This document shows positions 1 to 7,374 of a stretch of 16,161 nt of DNA, piece by piece; position 1 is the first letter of the stretch, and the number at the start of each line of letters is the position of its first letter. The position numbers were made by a program, and so were the translations under genes. The notes below the pieces were generated by a model. That model saw nothing but the letters and a program-made list of their open reading frames with translations, ran no database searches and was not told where the DNA came from. Origin of the DNA: Brevibacterium sp. UMB1308A (lineage in GTDB: Bacteria > Actinomycetota > Actinomycetes > Actinomycetales > Brevibacteriaceae); contig NZ_JASPDO010000035.1 in the NCBI RefSeq assembly GCF_030230605.1, positions 1 through 16,161 on the forward strand, written 5' to 3'.

Positions 1-35
1 GCATACACCACAGCGTGGCTGATTTCTAGCACCAT
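1..35 (-). CDS. Possible 5' end of a leftward gene (VOC/glyoxalase-like N-terminus)
   Basis: Reading leftward from an ATG at 35, an open frame runs off the window edge and encodes MVLEISHAVVYA. The pattern of a hydrophobic strand followed by H-A-V-V-Y resembles the first beta strand of vicinal-oxygen-chelate (glyoxalase/bleomycin-resistance) proteins, whose first metal ligand sits in this place. Only 11 codons are visible, so the family is a guess. No Shine-Dalgarno sequence is seen. A 23-bp palindrome lies 5 bases upstream of the start, which would suit a regulated promoter. The frame could also be chance. Confidence 0.3.
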   Translation of the reverse strand, partial: MVLEISHAVVY

Positions 36-40
36 GCATG

Positions 41-63
41 ATACATGCTTACAAAGCATGTAT
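41..63. promoter_or_regulatory. 23-bp perfect palindrome, candidate repressor operator
   Basis: Arms ATACATGCTT (41-50) and AAGCATGTAT (54-63) are perfect reverse complements around a 3-base centre, ACA. The arms are AT-rich and no T-run follows, so an operator is more likely than a terminator. The site lies directly upstream of the possible leftward gene starting at 35. On the minus strand TATACA (64-59), a -10-like hexamer, overlaps one arm. The size suits a dimeric helix-turn-helix repressor such as a TetR or MarR type. The cognate regulator is not in the window. Confidence 0.45.
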
Positions 64-78
64 AACCGCCTGAAGCCC

Positions 79-120
79 TACGGAACACTGGGCAAGAAGC
101 CCCTACCGTACACACTTTTT
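79..120. terminator. Bipartite hairpin between two leftward genes, possible terminator
   Basis: TACGG (79-83) pairs with CCGTA (106-110) and, inside it, GGGC (90-93) pairs with GCCC (99-102). On the plus strand TTTTT (116-120) follows five bases later; on the minus strand no T-run follows. It lies 20 bases beyond the stop codon of the leftward SCO6745-family gene and may end that transcript without a U-tract. The stem is short and interrupted, so this is weak. Confidence 0.25.
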
Positions 121-139
121 GGCCTATAACCCTCAATAA

Positions 140-1015
140 CTACCCAAACAGCTTTTGCGGAATGATCCCCGACTGCGCGACGGCTTTGGCCCACAACGTA
201 GCCAAACCCTGCAAGTCAGACACCTGCTCATCCGACAACGCATCCCATGTACTCGCGACGGCCAAGTCAGTGAGGCCCTCAACATGCGCACGCAGTTTGA
301 CACCCTCCTCCGTCAGTGTTGCCTCATCATCCGCGCTGGTAAGGAAGCCAGCCATCGTCAGCTTTTCTGCCACCTCGGCCCACTCTTCTGACGTCCACCC
401 ACGCATTTTCCGCATGTAATACGGGGCAAAAGACTTGCCGGTGGCTGAGTCCAACACGATCGACTCCACACTCCCCACGCCCGTCACAATGAGCGCCGCC
501 AAGTGAGCGTCACCTCGGAACTCACGCAGCAACGTGATGTCCCACCACAACTGCACCAGCTCACTGGCATCCTCACCAGCCGCCCTCCGCTCGCTCACAT
601 GCGCCGCATACAACGGCTTCCCACATATGTCCGCTGCCTCAAGAACGGGTGCGAGCGCGCGACGAATCAACGGAATTGACTCCACGAGTTCCTGGCCGTC
701 CGGCCCCGCCACCAACCTCTGAATGATTTTCTCTGCGGCGCGAACCCGGGCTTTGTGAATCTCCTTAGGCGCCGCCTGTTCCCAACACGCAGGAACATGA
801 GCAGAAACATAGGTCGGTGAAAAGCTGTAGAAAGTCGCGGTCACTAACTCAGCGCTCGCCTGCCCCAGCGGTGCTGCACGTTGTGCAAGGTACTGTGCGT
901 CGCGCTGAACCCCAAGCTCATCGAGTTCAGCCACCATATCTTGTGCGAAGTACGAGGCAGAGTGAACGGTGTCGAGTCGTTTTGTTGTGGAACGAATCAT
1001 CTTTGATCGTGTCAT
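140..1015 (-). CDS. SCO6745-family (SalK-like) protein of unknown function
   Basis: A 291-residue soluble protein. A central helix-rich stretch, LWWDITLLREFRGDAHLAAL (residues 156-175), followed by a VESIVLDSATG segment, is typical of the actinobacterial SCO6745/SalK-like family. The C-terminal third (about 204-250) looks like a winged helix: RGWTSEEW, then a helix, then LTEEG. No reaction is established for the family; it has been linked with regulatory roles. I chose the ATG at 1015 because TAGTGT (1028-1023) lies exactly 7 bases before it, the geometry of a leaderless start. A GTG at 1024 would add three residues but falls inside the promoter. It is divergent from the CPBP-like gene, with about 100 bases between them. 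It ends with TAG at 142-140. Confidence 0.75.
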   Translation of the reverse strand: MTRSKMIRSTTKRLDTVHSASYFAQDMVAELDELGVQRDAQYLAQRAAPLGQASAELVTATFYSFSPTYVSAHVPACWEQAAPKEIHKARVRAAEKIIQRLVAGPDGQELVESIPLIRRALAPVLEAADICGKPLYAAHVSERRAAGEDASELVQLWWDITLLREFRGDAHLAALIVTGVGSVESIVLDSATGKSFAPYYMRKMRGWTSEEWAEVAEKLTMAGFLTSADDEATLTEEGVKLRAHVEGLTDLAVASTWDALSDEQVSDLQGLATLWAKAVAQSGIIPQKLFG

Positions 1016-1030
1016 GTAGATCACACTACA
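1015..1030 (-). promoter_or_regulatory. -10 promoter element of the SCO6745-family gene (leaderless start)
   Basis: TAGTGT at 1028-1023 on the minus strand is followed by 7 bases and then ATG (1015-1013). The segment is also an inverted repeat, TGTAG (1015-1019) with CTACA (1026-1030), so a regulator could bind over the start. No good -35 is seen at the usual distance. Confidence 0.45.
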
Positions 1031-1107
1031 CGTGTTCGCCTCACCTCACGCACGCCCACGCATACTCAAGCGCCCTCGTACTTTAGGCACCGGTTCGCAA
1101 CCTTCGG

Positions 1108-1120
1108 TAGTGTCCACAGT
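1108..1120 (+). promoter_or_regulatory. -10 promoter element of the CPBP-like gene (leaderless start)
   Basis: TAGTGT (1108-1113) is followed by exactly 7 bases and the GTG start at 1121. The divergent gene has the identical hexamer and spacing. No Shine-Dalgarno sequence precedes the GTG, and no convincing -35 is visible. Confidence 0.5.
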
Positions 1121-1969
1121 GTGACGAACTCAAGTACGACCCCAAGTGCCACGAACTCACCCCAGTTCCCTTGGGCCGAACTGGCAAAATACGCAACCGT
1201 TACGTTGCTCGCTGGTTCAGCTGTCGTGCTCTTTGGCCTTTACGACCGACCACTTTACGTGTGGGGGCTTGCAGCTTTAGTGGCATCCGTGTCCCTTTCG
1301 TGGTGCGCAGGAACAGGCTTTGCCAAGGACATCCTGCTGATCGCCCTGGGCTTGGGCATACTCAGCACGATCTCGCTTGAGGCCGATATTTCCTGGCCCA
1401 ACATGTTCCTCATGGGCACGGTTCTCAGCGCCTCTGTTTTCGTTCCATACGCTATGAGCCGGTGGGTGTACCGCGATCATGCCGTCCGTTTCCCCGCCCG
1501 TAAGGGGCAGAAATGGTCGCGTCTAGAAATTGGCTGGTTGGCGTTCGTGGTGATTGTGGGTTGGCTGGTGCTCCCCCGCTACTTCTTCTATTCCGGCGCG
1601 TATCTCAACTGGCCCGCAGTAATCACGCCCAGCGAAATCGCCCGCCTGTTTGTTGGAGTAAACGCCGTAGGCATTTGGGACGAACTCTTCTTCATCTGTA
1701 CGGTCTTTACCCTTTTACACCGGCACTTTTCGTTCTGGCCCGCAAACATCGTCACATCCATCATTTTTGTGTCGTTCTTGTGGGAGTTGGGTTACCGGTC
1801 GTGGGCGCCATTCATCACGATCCCATTCGCCTTGGTCCAGGCAGTGATCTTCACACGCACCAAGTCGCTTCCGTACACCGTGACCGTGCACCTGCTCTTT
1901 GATGCTGTTGTGTTCCTGTCCATCGTGCACGCCCACCATCCGCAGGCGCTACCTATTTTTTGGTATTAA
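1121..1969 (+). CDS. CPBP/Abi-like multipass membrane protein with degenerate protease motif
   Basis: 282 residues with about eight hydrophobic segments, so an integral inner-membrane protein. The region around residues 185-200 (GIWDELFFICTVF) and the later HLLFDAVVF resemble motifs 1 and 3-4 of the CPBP/Abi intramembrane protease family (type II CAAX prenyl endopeptidase, Rce1-like). Motif 1 normally reads EExxxR; here it is D-E-L-F-F-I-C, with Asp for the first Glu and no Arg. Activity is therefore doubtful, though a divergent actinobacterial branch may be meant. The GTG start is supported by the -10 element 7 bases upstream. The gene stands alone, divergent from the SCO6745-family gene and convergent with rpiB across a strong hairpin. 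Its substrate is unknown. Confidence 0.65.
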   Translation: MTNSSTTPSATNSPQFPWAELAKYATVTLLAGSAVVLFGLYDRPLYVWGLAALVASVSLSWCAGTGFAKDILLIALGLGILSTISLEADISWPNMFLMGTVLSASVFVPYAMSRWVYRDHAVRFPARKGQKWSRLEIGWLAFVVIVGWLVLPRYFFYSGAYLNWPAVITPSEIARLFVGVNAVGIWDELFFICTVFTLLHRHFSFWPANIVTSIIFVSFLWELGYRSWAPFITIPFALVQAVIFTRTKSLPYTVTVHLLFDAVVFLSIVHAHHPQALPIFWY

Positions 1970-1972
1970 AAG

Positions 1973-2012
1973 GCCGAGGTGGTCCCAACAGATCTGTGGG
2001 AACCACCTCGGC
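1973..2012. terminator. Strong intrinsic terminator between convergent genes
   Basis: An 11-bp perfect stem (1973-1983 with 2002-2012, GCCGAGGTGGT and its complement) continues after single mismatches through CC/GG and further pairs towards a GATC centre. On the minus strand the stem is followed by CTTTTAATACC, so it best terminates the Rv2466c-like/rpiB transcript. On the plus strand GGGGG follows instead of T, making it a U-poor stop for the CPBP-like gene. Confidence 0.8.
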
Positions 2013-2037
2013 GGGGGTGCATGATGGGACGTGAGTC

Positions 2038-2505
2038 TTAGACGCGTCCGGTCGTTTCAAACTCACTCATAATGCCAATGCGACGCACGTGACGGTCGTC
2101 GTTGGAAAAAGGCGTGCTGATAAACGCGTCAACGATGCTGATCGCTTCTTCTTCGCTGTGTTGACGGGCTCCTACGGAGACCAGCCACGCGTCGTTGTGT
2201 TCGCGTGCAAGCCGGGAAATTTCGGGGTTCCACGACAGTGCGCAGCGGGCACCTTTCACCTTGTTGGCAGCCATCTGTTCACCGTTTCCGGATCCACCGA
2301 TGACAACTCCTAACGAGTCCAGTCCTTCTGCCCGGTCCGCCACGACACCTTGTGCTGCCGCGATGCAGAACGCTGGGTAATCGTCCAAGGCGTCGTATTC
2401 GTGGGCACCGTGGTCCACGACTTCGTAACCGTTGTCGTTAAGGTGCTTCTTGAGTGTCTCTTTGAATTCGTATCCGGCGTGGTCGGTTCCGAGGTGGATT
2501 TTCAT
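2038..2505 (-). CDS. rpiB: Ribose-5-phosphate isomerase B
   Basis: 155 residues, the usual RpiB length. It interconverts ribose 5-phosphate and ribulose 5-phosphate in the cytosolic pentose phosphate pathway. Visible family features are the N-terminal GTDHAGYEFK (6-15), the anion-hole loop GGSGNGEQ (70-77) and ANKVKGARCAL. Glu76 in GNGEQ corresponds to the general base Glu75 of the M. tuberculosis enzyme, which replaces the catalytic cysteine of E. coli RpiB and marks the actinobacterial subtype. I chose the ATG at 2505 over a longer frame because the domain begins MKIHLGTDHAG and GAAGGGA sits just upstream. It follows the Rv2466c-like gene by 19 bases and is probably co-transcribed, ending at the hairpin at 1973-2012. 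Confidence 0.95.
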   Translation of the reverse strand: MKIHLGTDHAGYEFKETLKKHLNDNGYEVVDHGAHEYDALDDYPAFCIAAAQGVVADRAEGLDSLGVVIGGSGNGEQMAANKVKGARCALSWNPEISRLAREHNDAWLVSVGARQHSEEEAISIVDAFISTPFSNDDRHVRRIGIMSEFETTGRV

Positions 2506-2524
2506 GAGCGTCCCTTCGTGTGTG

Positions 2525-3130
2525 TTAGTCGAACTGCGGGCCAACGGTGCGTGTGCGTTTGATTTCGAAGAACCCGGGGGTGCCGGCTACCAGGAGGGTG
2601 CCGTCATACAGTTTTCCAGCAGCTTCACCCTTGGGCGCAGGTGAGACGACGGGTCCAAAGAACGCCACGTCGCCAACTGCGATCACGGGCGTACCTACAT
2701 CTTCACCAACCAGGGAGATGCCCTCTTTGTGGGAAGCACGGAGCGCGTCATCGTAAGCGTCCGTGTGGGCAGCTTCCGCAAGCGTTTCTGGTAGCCCTAC
2801 TTCAGCAAGCGATTCCTTGATCACCTGCTCGTAGTCTTTATTCTCGCCGAGGTGGATGCGGGTTCCCATGGCCGTGTAAAGGTCTGCGATGACCGAGTTT
2901 CCGTGTTCTTGGGCCGCAGCGATGATGACGCGGACAGGGCCCCACGCTTTTTTCATGAGGTCAAGGTATTCAGGGTCGAGGTCGCGTCCTTCGTTGAGCA
3001 CGGACAGACTCATGACGTGGAACTGGACTTCAACGTCGCGCACTTTTTCAACTTCCAACGCCCAGCGCGAGGTCATCCATGCCCACGGGCATGTTGGATC
3101 GAACCACATGTGGAGGGTTTCTTTCGCCAT
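2525..3130 (-). CDS. DsbA-fold protein, homologue of mycothiol-dependent nitroreductase Rv2466c
   Basis: 201 residues with no signal peptide, so cytosolic. The sequence follows Rv2466c closely: FDPTCPW near the N-terminus, TSRWALEVEKVRD, FHVMSLSVLNE, AWGPVRV, LYTAMGTRIH, VGEDVGTPVIAV with the cis-proline of the thioredoxin fold, FFGPVVSPAPKGEAAGKLYDG and a C-terminal FFEIKRTRT..PQFD. Rv2466c uses mycothiol to reduce nitro compounds and has a CPWC active site. Here the motif is CPWA (Cys14, Ala17), so only one active-site cysteine remains and a mycothiol-mixed-disulfide mechanism is implied. The start at 3130 has AAAGG upstream. It is first in an operon with rpiB and divergent from pepN, as in mycobacteria. 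Confidence 0.9.
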   Translation of the reverse strand: MAKETLHMWFDPTCPWAWMTSRWALEVEKVRDVEVQFHVMSLSVLNEGRDLDPEYLDLMKKAWGPVRVIIAAAQEHGNSVIADLYTAMGTRIHLGENKDYEQVIKESLAEVGLPETLAEAAHTDAYDDALRASHKEGISLVGEDVGTPVIAVGDVAFFGPVVSPAPKGEAAGKLYDGTLLVAGTPGFFEIKRTRTVGPQFD

Positions 3131-3190
3131 TCTGCATCACCTTTCGCGTGTGAGAAGTTCGAGCTCTAAAACTGTGTCAGTTCCCCGTGA

Positions 3191-3225
3191 TTGAATGGGA
3201 GAAACAGTTCTTCTAACGTTAGGAT
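3191..3225 (+). promoter_or_regulatory. Probable pepN promoter
   Basis: TTGAAT (3191-3196) and TAACGT (3214-3219) are separated by 17 bases. An overlapping TAGGAT (3220-3225), a common actinobacterial -10, lies 5 bases before the GTG at 3231. The two -10 candidates cannot be separated by eye. Both make the upstream ATG at 3195 part of the promoter, not the start codon. CTAACGTTAG (3213-3222) is a perfect 10-bp palindrome over the same bases. Confidence 0.45.
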
Positions 3226-3230
3226 CCTTC

Positions 3231-5846
3231 GTGTCTCAACTAAACCTCACTCGTGACGATGCTCGCACGCGTGCGCAGCTGATCGACGTCGACTCCTATG
3301 ACATCACTCTAGTTCTTGATGGCAATGGTGACACGTTTCGGTCCATCACAACTGTGAGGTTTTCTGCTCAAGACGGCGCTGACTCTTTTATTGACGCCAT
3401 CACTGACACCGTGACATCCGTAGTTCTCAACGGTGAAGAACTTGATGTCCCCCAGGTTGTCTCTGAAGGACGGATCGCACTCCCCGGCTTAGCGCAACGC
3501 AACGAACTCACCGTTGACGCCATGTTCTTCTACATGAACACCGGTGAAGGTCTACACCGCTTTGTGGACCCCGTTGACAATGAAACGTACCTGTACTCGC
3601 AGTTCGAAGTACCTGACTCCCGTCGCGTTTTCCCTGTTTTTGAGCAACCTGACATGAAGGCCACGTTTGCTTTTAACGTCATCGCGCCCAAACACTGGGA
3701 AGTCTTTTCTAACTCACCTACGCCACGCCCCAACGACCTCGGCGAGTTCGCAAATCTAGCAGAGTCCCAAGACTCAGCTATTTGGCAGTTTGCCCCTACT
3801 CCCCCAATTTCGAGTTACATCACCGCAATCGTGGCCGGCCCGTATGCAGGTGTCCGTGACTCGCTTGTCAGCAGTGATGGCGAAACCGTGCCACTGGGCG
3901 TTTTCTGCCGCGCGTCTTTGGCTTCACACTTGGATGCCGAAAACATTATTGAGACGACGAAAGCTGGGTTCGCTTTTTTCGAAGAGCACTTCCAAACGCC
4001 ATATCCGTTTGAAAAGTATGACCAGATTTTCGTTCCAGAGTTCAACGCCGGAGCCATGGAAAACGCGGGATGCGTGACCTTTGTCGAATCCTATGTCTTC
4101 CGCTCGCGCGCAACAGAGGCAACTGTGGAACGCCGCGATGTGACGATTCTTCACGAACTGGCACACATGTGGTTCGGCGACCTCGTGACAATGAAGTGGT
4201 GGAACGATCTGTGGCTGAACGAATCGTTCGCTGAATTCATGTCCACGCTCGCAACGGCGGAAGCAACCCGCTTTGACGAAGCCTGGACCACGTTCGCCAC
4301 CCTGGAAAAAGCGTGGGCTTACCGGCAAGACCAGTTGCCTAGTACGCACCCCATCGAAGCAGATATTGCGGATCTTCACGATGTCGAAGTGAACTTTGAC
4401 GGCATCACATACGCTAAGGGCGCCTCGGTGCTCAAGCAGTTAGTTGCGTACGTGGGTCGTGAAAACTTCTTCACAGGCCTCAAAGCCTACTTTGACGCCC
4501 ACGCGTGGAAGAACACTGAATTGCGCGATCTTCTCGTTGAGCTCGAAAAGGCTTCCGGTCGCGATCTCGACGAATGGGTACGCGTATGGCTACAGGAATC
4601 GGGAGTGAACGTCCTTACACCCGAACTGAAGATTTCAGACGGGGTGCTCACCGAGCTCTTGATCCATCAGGCGCCGTGGGTCATCGACGGTCAGCCCACC
4701 CCGTCACTGCGCCCGCACCGCTTGGCTGTAGGTTTGTACTCGTTGCAAGGTGACAAGCTTGTCCGTACTGAACTCATCCACCTCGACGTCAGCCAGGCAG
4801 TGACTTCCGTTCCACTTTCGCCTGAAACTCCTAAACCAGACCTTGTTTTGGTCAATGACACTGACTTGACGTATGCCAAAGTTCGCTTTGATGACGCAAG
4901 TCTAGAAACCGCGCTTACCCACCTGTCAGGGCTGGACGACTCACTGGCACAGCTACTGGTGCTTTCAACCGTGTGGGACATGGTGCGTGACGCAGAAATT
5001 CCGCTTGAGAAGTACATCGAACTACTTGAGTCCAACATTGACGCGGTCACCCACTCAACCGGACTTACCGTTCAACTCCGCCAGCTTGCAACGGCAGTTG
5101 AAAGCTACACGACACCGCAGAACCGTAGTGCACTTTCTGCACGTATAGCCGATTTCTTGTGGGACGCCACTCTCCGGTCACCAGCACACAGCGATCAGCA
5201 GTTCCAGCTATTCAAGGCTTTTGTGGCACACGCGACTACCCCGGAGCAGGTTGATCGTCTTGCGGATCTCCACACGGGAACTCAAGATGCACCAGACGGC
5301 ATCACGATTGACAAGGACCTCGCATGGGGCATTGTGGCGACCCTGGCCGTGCACGACCGAATCAGCGATGAAGACATCGACGCATTCATGCACAGCGACA
5401 ACACAGCTTCTGGCATTCGTTCCGCACACCTCGCACGGAGTGCGCGCCCTACTACCCACAGCAAAAAACGTGCCTACGACCTAGCCACCAATGACGTATC
5501 GCTCCCCAACGCTGTTATCGCCGCCATCGCGCGCGGTTACTCCATGGGTATCGAGCAGACAGACGGAACACTTGTCGATAGCGGTGATGAGAACAGTTTC
5601 GCTGACCGCTTTTACACCCATGTCGAAGGTTGGTGGAACGACCGCACACTCGAAATCGCGCAAACACTCACACTCAGCCTGCACCCGCCGGTGTCGCAAG
5701 AGACCGCTACACGCACACGTGAATGGTTGGAAAGTCACCCCCAAGCACACAAGGGTGCGCGCCGTATCATGCGCGAACTTCTCGACACCACTGAACGTGC
5801 GCTCAGGGTTCGCGAAACCTCTCAGAATCACTCGAGTGACGCCTGA
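3231..5846 (+). CDS. pepN: Aminopeptidase N (M1 family zinc metallopeptidase)
   Basis: 871 residues, normal for actinobacterial PepN, which removes N-terminal residues from peptides in the cytosol. The order is an N-terminal beta domain, the thermolysin-like domain and a long helical ERAP1-like C-terminal domain. The exopeptidase motif GAMEN is at 274-278. The zinc site HELAH is at 308-312, with the third ligand Glu331 in NESFAEF. The catalytic Tyr394 lies in GITYAKGA. I chose GTG 3231 over ATG 3195 because homologues begin near S-x-x-NLTRDDARTRA, AGGA lies 6 bases before the GTG, and 3195 falls in the promoter. It is the first gene of a likely pepN-mscS-glbO unit and is divergent from the Rv2466c-like gene. 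Confidence 0.95.
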   Translation: MSQLNLTRDDARTRAQLIDVDSYDITLVLDGNGDTFRSITTVRFSAQDGADSFIDAITDTVTSVVLNGEELDVPQVVSEGRIALPGLAQRNELTVDAMFFYMNTGEGLHRFVDPVDNETYLYSQFEVPDSRRVFPVFEQPDMKATFAFNVIAPKHWEVFSNSPTPRPNDLGEFANLAESQDSAIWQFAPTPPISSYITAIVAGPYAGVRDSLVSSDGETVPLGVFCRASLASHLDAENIIETTKAGFAFFEEHFQTPYPFEKYDQIFVPEFNAGAMENAGCVTFVESYVFRSRATEATVERRDVTILHELAHMWFGDLVTMKWWNDLWLNESFAEFMSTLATAEATRFDEAWTTFATLEKAWAYRQDQLPSTHPIEADIADLHDVEVNFDGITYAKGASVLKQLVAYVGRENFFTGLKAYFDAHAWKNTELRDLLVELEKASGRDLDEWVRVWLQESGVNVLTPELKISDGVLTELLIHQAPWVIDGQPTPSLRPHRLAVGLYSLQGDKLVRTELIHLDVSQAVTSVPLSPETPKPDLVLVNDTDLTYAKVRFDDASLETALTHLSGLDDSLAQLLVLSTVWDMVRDAEIPLEKYIELLESNIDAVTHSTGLTVQLRQLATAVESYTTPQNRSALSARIADFLWDATLRSPAHSDQQFQLFKAFVAHATTPEQVDRLADLHTGTQDAPDGITIDKDLAWGIVATLAVHDRISDEDIDAFMHSDNTASGIRSAHLARSARPTTHSKKRAYDLATNDVSLPNAVIAAIARGYSMGIEQTDGTLVDSGDENSFADRFYTHVEGWWNDRTLEIAQTLTLSLHPPVSQETATRTREWLESHPQAHKGARRIMRELLDTTERALRVRETSQNHSSDA

Positions 5847-5869
5847 GTGAAAGTCCAGGTTCAGGGTCT

Positions 5870-6910
5870 ATGGTTGAACAACGTATGAGTTACTCAATTG
5901 TCGCTTCAACGTCCGAACCCACTCCCATTTCCGAAACGGTGGAACGTGCCGCCGAAGGTGTCGACAAATGGTGGACATTCTTGATCGGGGCTCCGCTCCG
6001 CATTGCAATCCTGGTTGTGATGGCGATCCTTGTGACATTCCTGGTTCGCCTTCTCATCCGGAAATTTGCCCGCAAAATCGCGGAAGGCACTACGGCTGTT
6101 TCATCACGTCGCTTCGGAGGAGATGCTCGCGACCGGGTGATCAAAACTGATCCGGCATCTGTTGCGCGCCGTGCACAGCGCGCTCAAACAGTTGGGTCTC
6201 TCTTGTCCTCAATCGCAGCCATCATCATCTTCGTCATCATGGCACTGATGATCATGCAGGAACTGGGGTACAACCCCGCCCCCATTCTGGCCTCTGCAGG
6301 TGTCGCGGGTGTCGCTATCGGTTTCGGTGCCCAATCGTTGGTCCGTGATTACCTTTCCGGTTTCTTTATCGTTGCCGAAGACCAATACGGGATTGGCGAC
6401 ACCGTGGACCTAGGTGAGGCCGTAGGAACCGTTGAAGACGTAGGACTACGCACAACCAAAGTTCGTGGGATTGATGGAACACTCTGGCATGTTCCCAACG
6501 GTGAAATTTTGCGTGTAGGGAACCAGTCACAGGGATGGGCTCGCGCTGTTATGGACCTACCAGTCCCCTACGATGCTGATCAGAAAGTTGTCGACGAAGC
6601 CATTCAGGCAGCAGTCGAATCGATGCGCAACAAACCGGACCTGGCACCTTCAATTCTTGAAGAACCAGAAATCTGGGGTGTTCAAGAAATCAGCGGAAAC
6701 GCTGTCACCATCCGTACAGTCATTAAAACCAAGCCCAATGAACAGTGGGGTGTAGCGCGCGCGTTCCGCGCCGAAATCCAACGCGAGCTACGCAAACGTG
6801 GAATCACCATCGCAATCCCAGCACAGTCGCTCATCGGCACAGTGCCAGGACCTCAGACGCACACAGCTACAACCACCTCGGACACCGCAGAAAACAAGGA
6901 CAACGAATGA
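5870..6910 (+). CDS. MscS-family small-conductance mechanosensitive channel
   Basis: 346 residues. Transmembrane helices are at about 43-65 and 108-130, followed by the pore helix segment 138-168 with the Gly/Ala-rich GVAGVAIGFGAQSLVRDY typical of MscS TM3. The beta domain follows, with GDTVDLGEAVGTVEDVGLRTT and the VPNGEI signature at 208-213. The C-terminus is an alpha/beta domain with a Thr-rich polar tail. Such channels open under membrane tension and release solutes during hypo-osmotic shock. The start is uncertain: ATG 5870 has AGGG only about 3 bases upstream, and ATG 5885 has no ribosome site. It follows pepN by 23 bases and overlaps glbO by ATGA. Confidence 0.9.
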   Translation: MVEQRMSYSIVASTSEPTPISETVERAAEGVDKWWTFLIGAPLRIAILVVMAILVTFLVRLLIRKFARKIAEGTTAVSSRRFGGDARDRVIKTDPASVARRAQRAQTVGSLLSSIAAIIIFVIMALMIMQELGYNPAPILASAGVAGVAIGFGAQSLVRDYLSGFFIVAEDQYGIGDTVDLGEAVGTVEDVGLRTTKVRGIDGTLWHVPNGEILRVGNQSQGWARAVMDLPVPYDADQKVVDEAIQAAVESMRNKPDLAPSILEEPEIWGVQEISGNAVTIRTVIKTKPNEQWGVARAFRAEIQRELRKRGITIAIPAQSLIGTVPGPQTHTATTTSDTAENKDNE

Positions 6911-7374
6911 CCGCGCCACAACGACCCGACAGCGTATTCGCCGCCGTAGGCGGCCACGCCACCTTCACTGCACTCGTCGACGCTTTCTACGCGTCAGTCG
7001 CTGAAGACGAATACCTCATTAGCATGTACCCCGAAGGGCATGAACTCGACGGCGCTAAACACCGCCTACAGACATTTCTGGAGCAGTACTTCGGCGGCCC
7101 CACCACGTATCAACAAGAACGCGGTCACCCTCGTTTGCGCATGCGCCACAACCCGTATCCGGTTGATACGAAAGCAAAAGAACACTGGCTCCACCACATG
7201 CGCAAAGCACTTGACACTGTCAAACTTCCGCCCATGTACGACAACCTCATGTGGGACTATTTCGAACGCGCAGCCACAGCCATGATCAACACACCCGACC
7301 CCCTGGACGGGCGCACCAGACTAGACATTTCAGCAGCGCAGACGACCCGGCAGGACGGCTCTACACACGAGTAA
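6907..7374 (+). CDS. glbO: Group II truncated haemoglobin (GlbO/trHbO type)
   Basis: 155 residues with the 2-on-2 globin pattern FLEQYFGGPTTYQQERGHPRLRMRH in pieces. Proximal haem ligand His81 (F8), Tyr28 (B10), Tyr41 (CD1) and Trp94 (G8) match the distal-pocket residues of M. tuberculosis trHbO, which binds O2 tightly and is linked to oxygen/NO chemistry and redox tolerance. A polar tail of about 25 residues follows the globin fold. The ATG at 6907 overlaps the mscS stop (ATGA), implying translational coupling. The longer frame from 6745 lies inside mscS and is rejected. Its last 14 bases overlap the convergent hypothetical gene. Confidence 0.93.
   Translation: MTAPQRPDSVFAAVGGHATFTALVDAFYASVAEDEYLISMYPEGHELDGAKHRLQTFLEQYFGGPTTYQQERGHPRLRMRHNPYPVDTKAKEHWLHHMRKALDTVKLPPMYDNLMWDYFERAATAMINTPDPLDGRTRLDISAAQTTRQDGSTHE

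Noticed and set aside
2506..2544. Upstream extension of rpiB (13 residues)
   Set aside because: It overlaps the end of the Rv2466c-like gene, and the RpiB domain and ribosome site fit the ATG at 2505.
3195..3230. ATG at 3195 as pepN start
   Set aside because: It falls within the probable -35/-10 region and has no ribosome site; homologous sequence begins after the GTG at 3231, which has AGGA upstream.
6745..6906. N-terminal extension of the globin frame by 54 residues
   Set aside because: It lies wholly inside mscS, its translation is unlike globins, and the ATG at 6907 gives the normal trHbO start.
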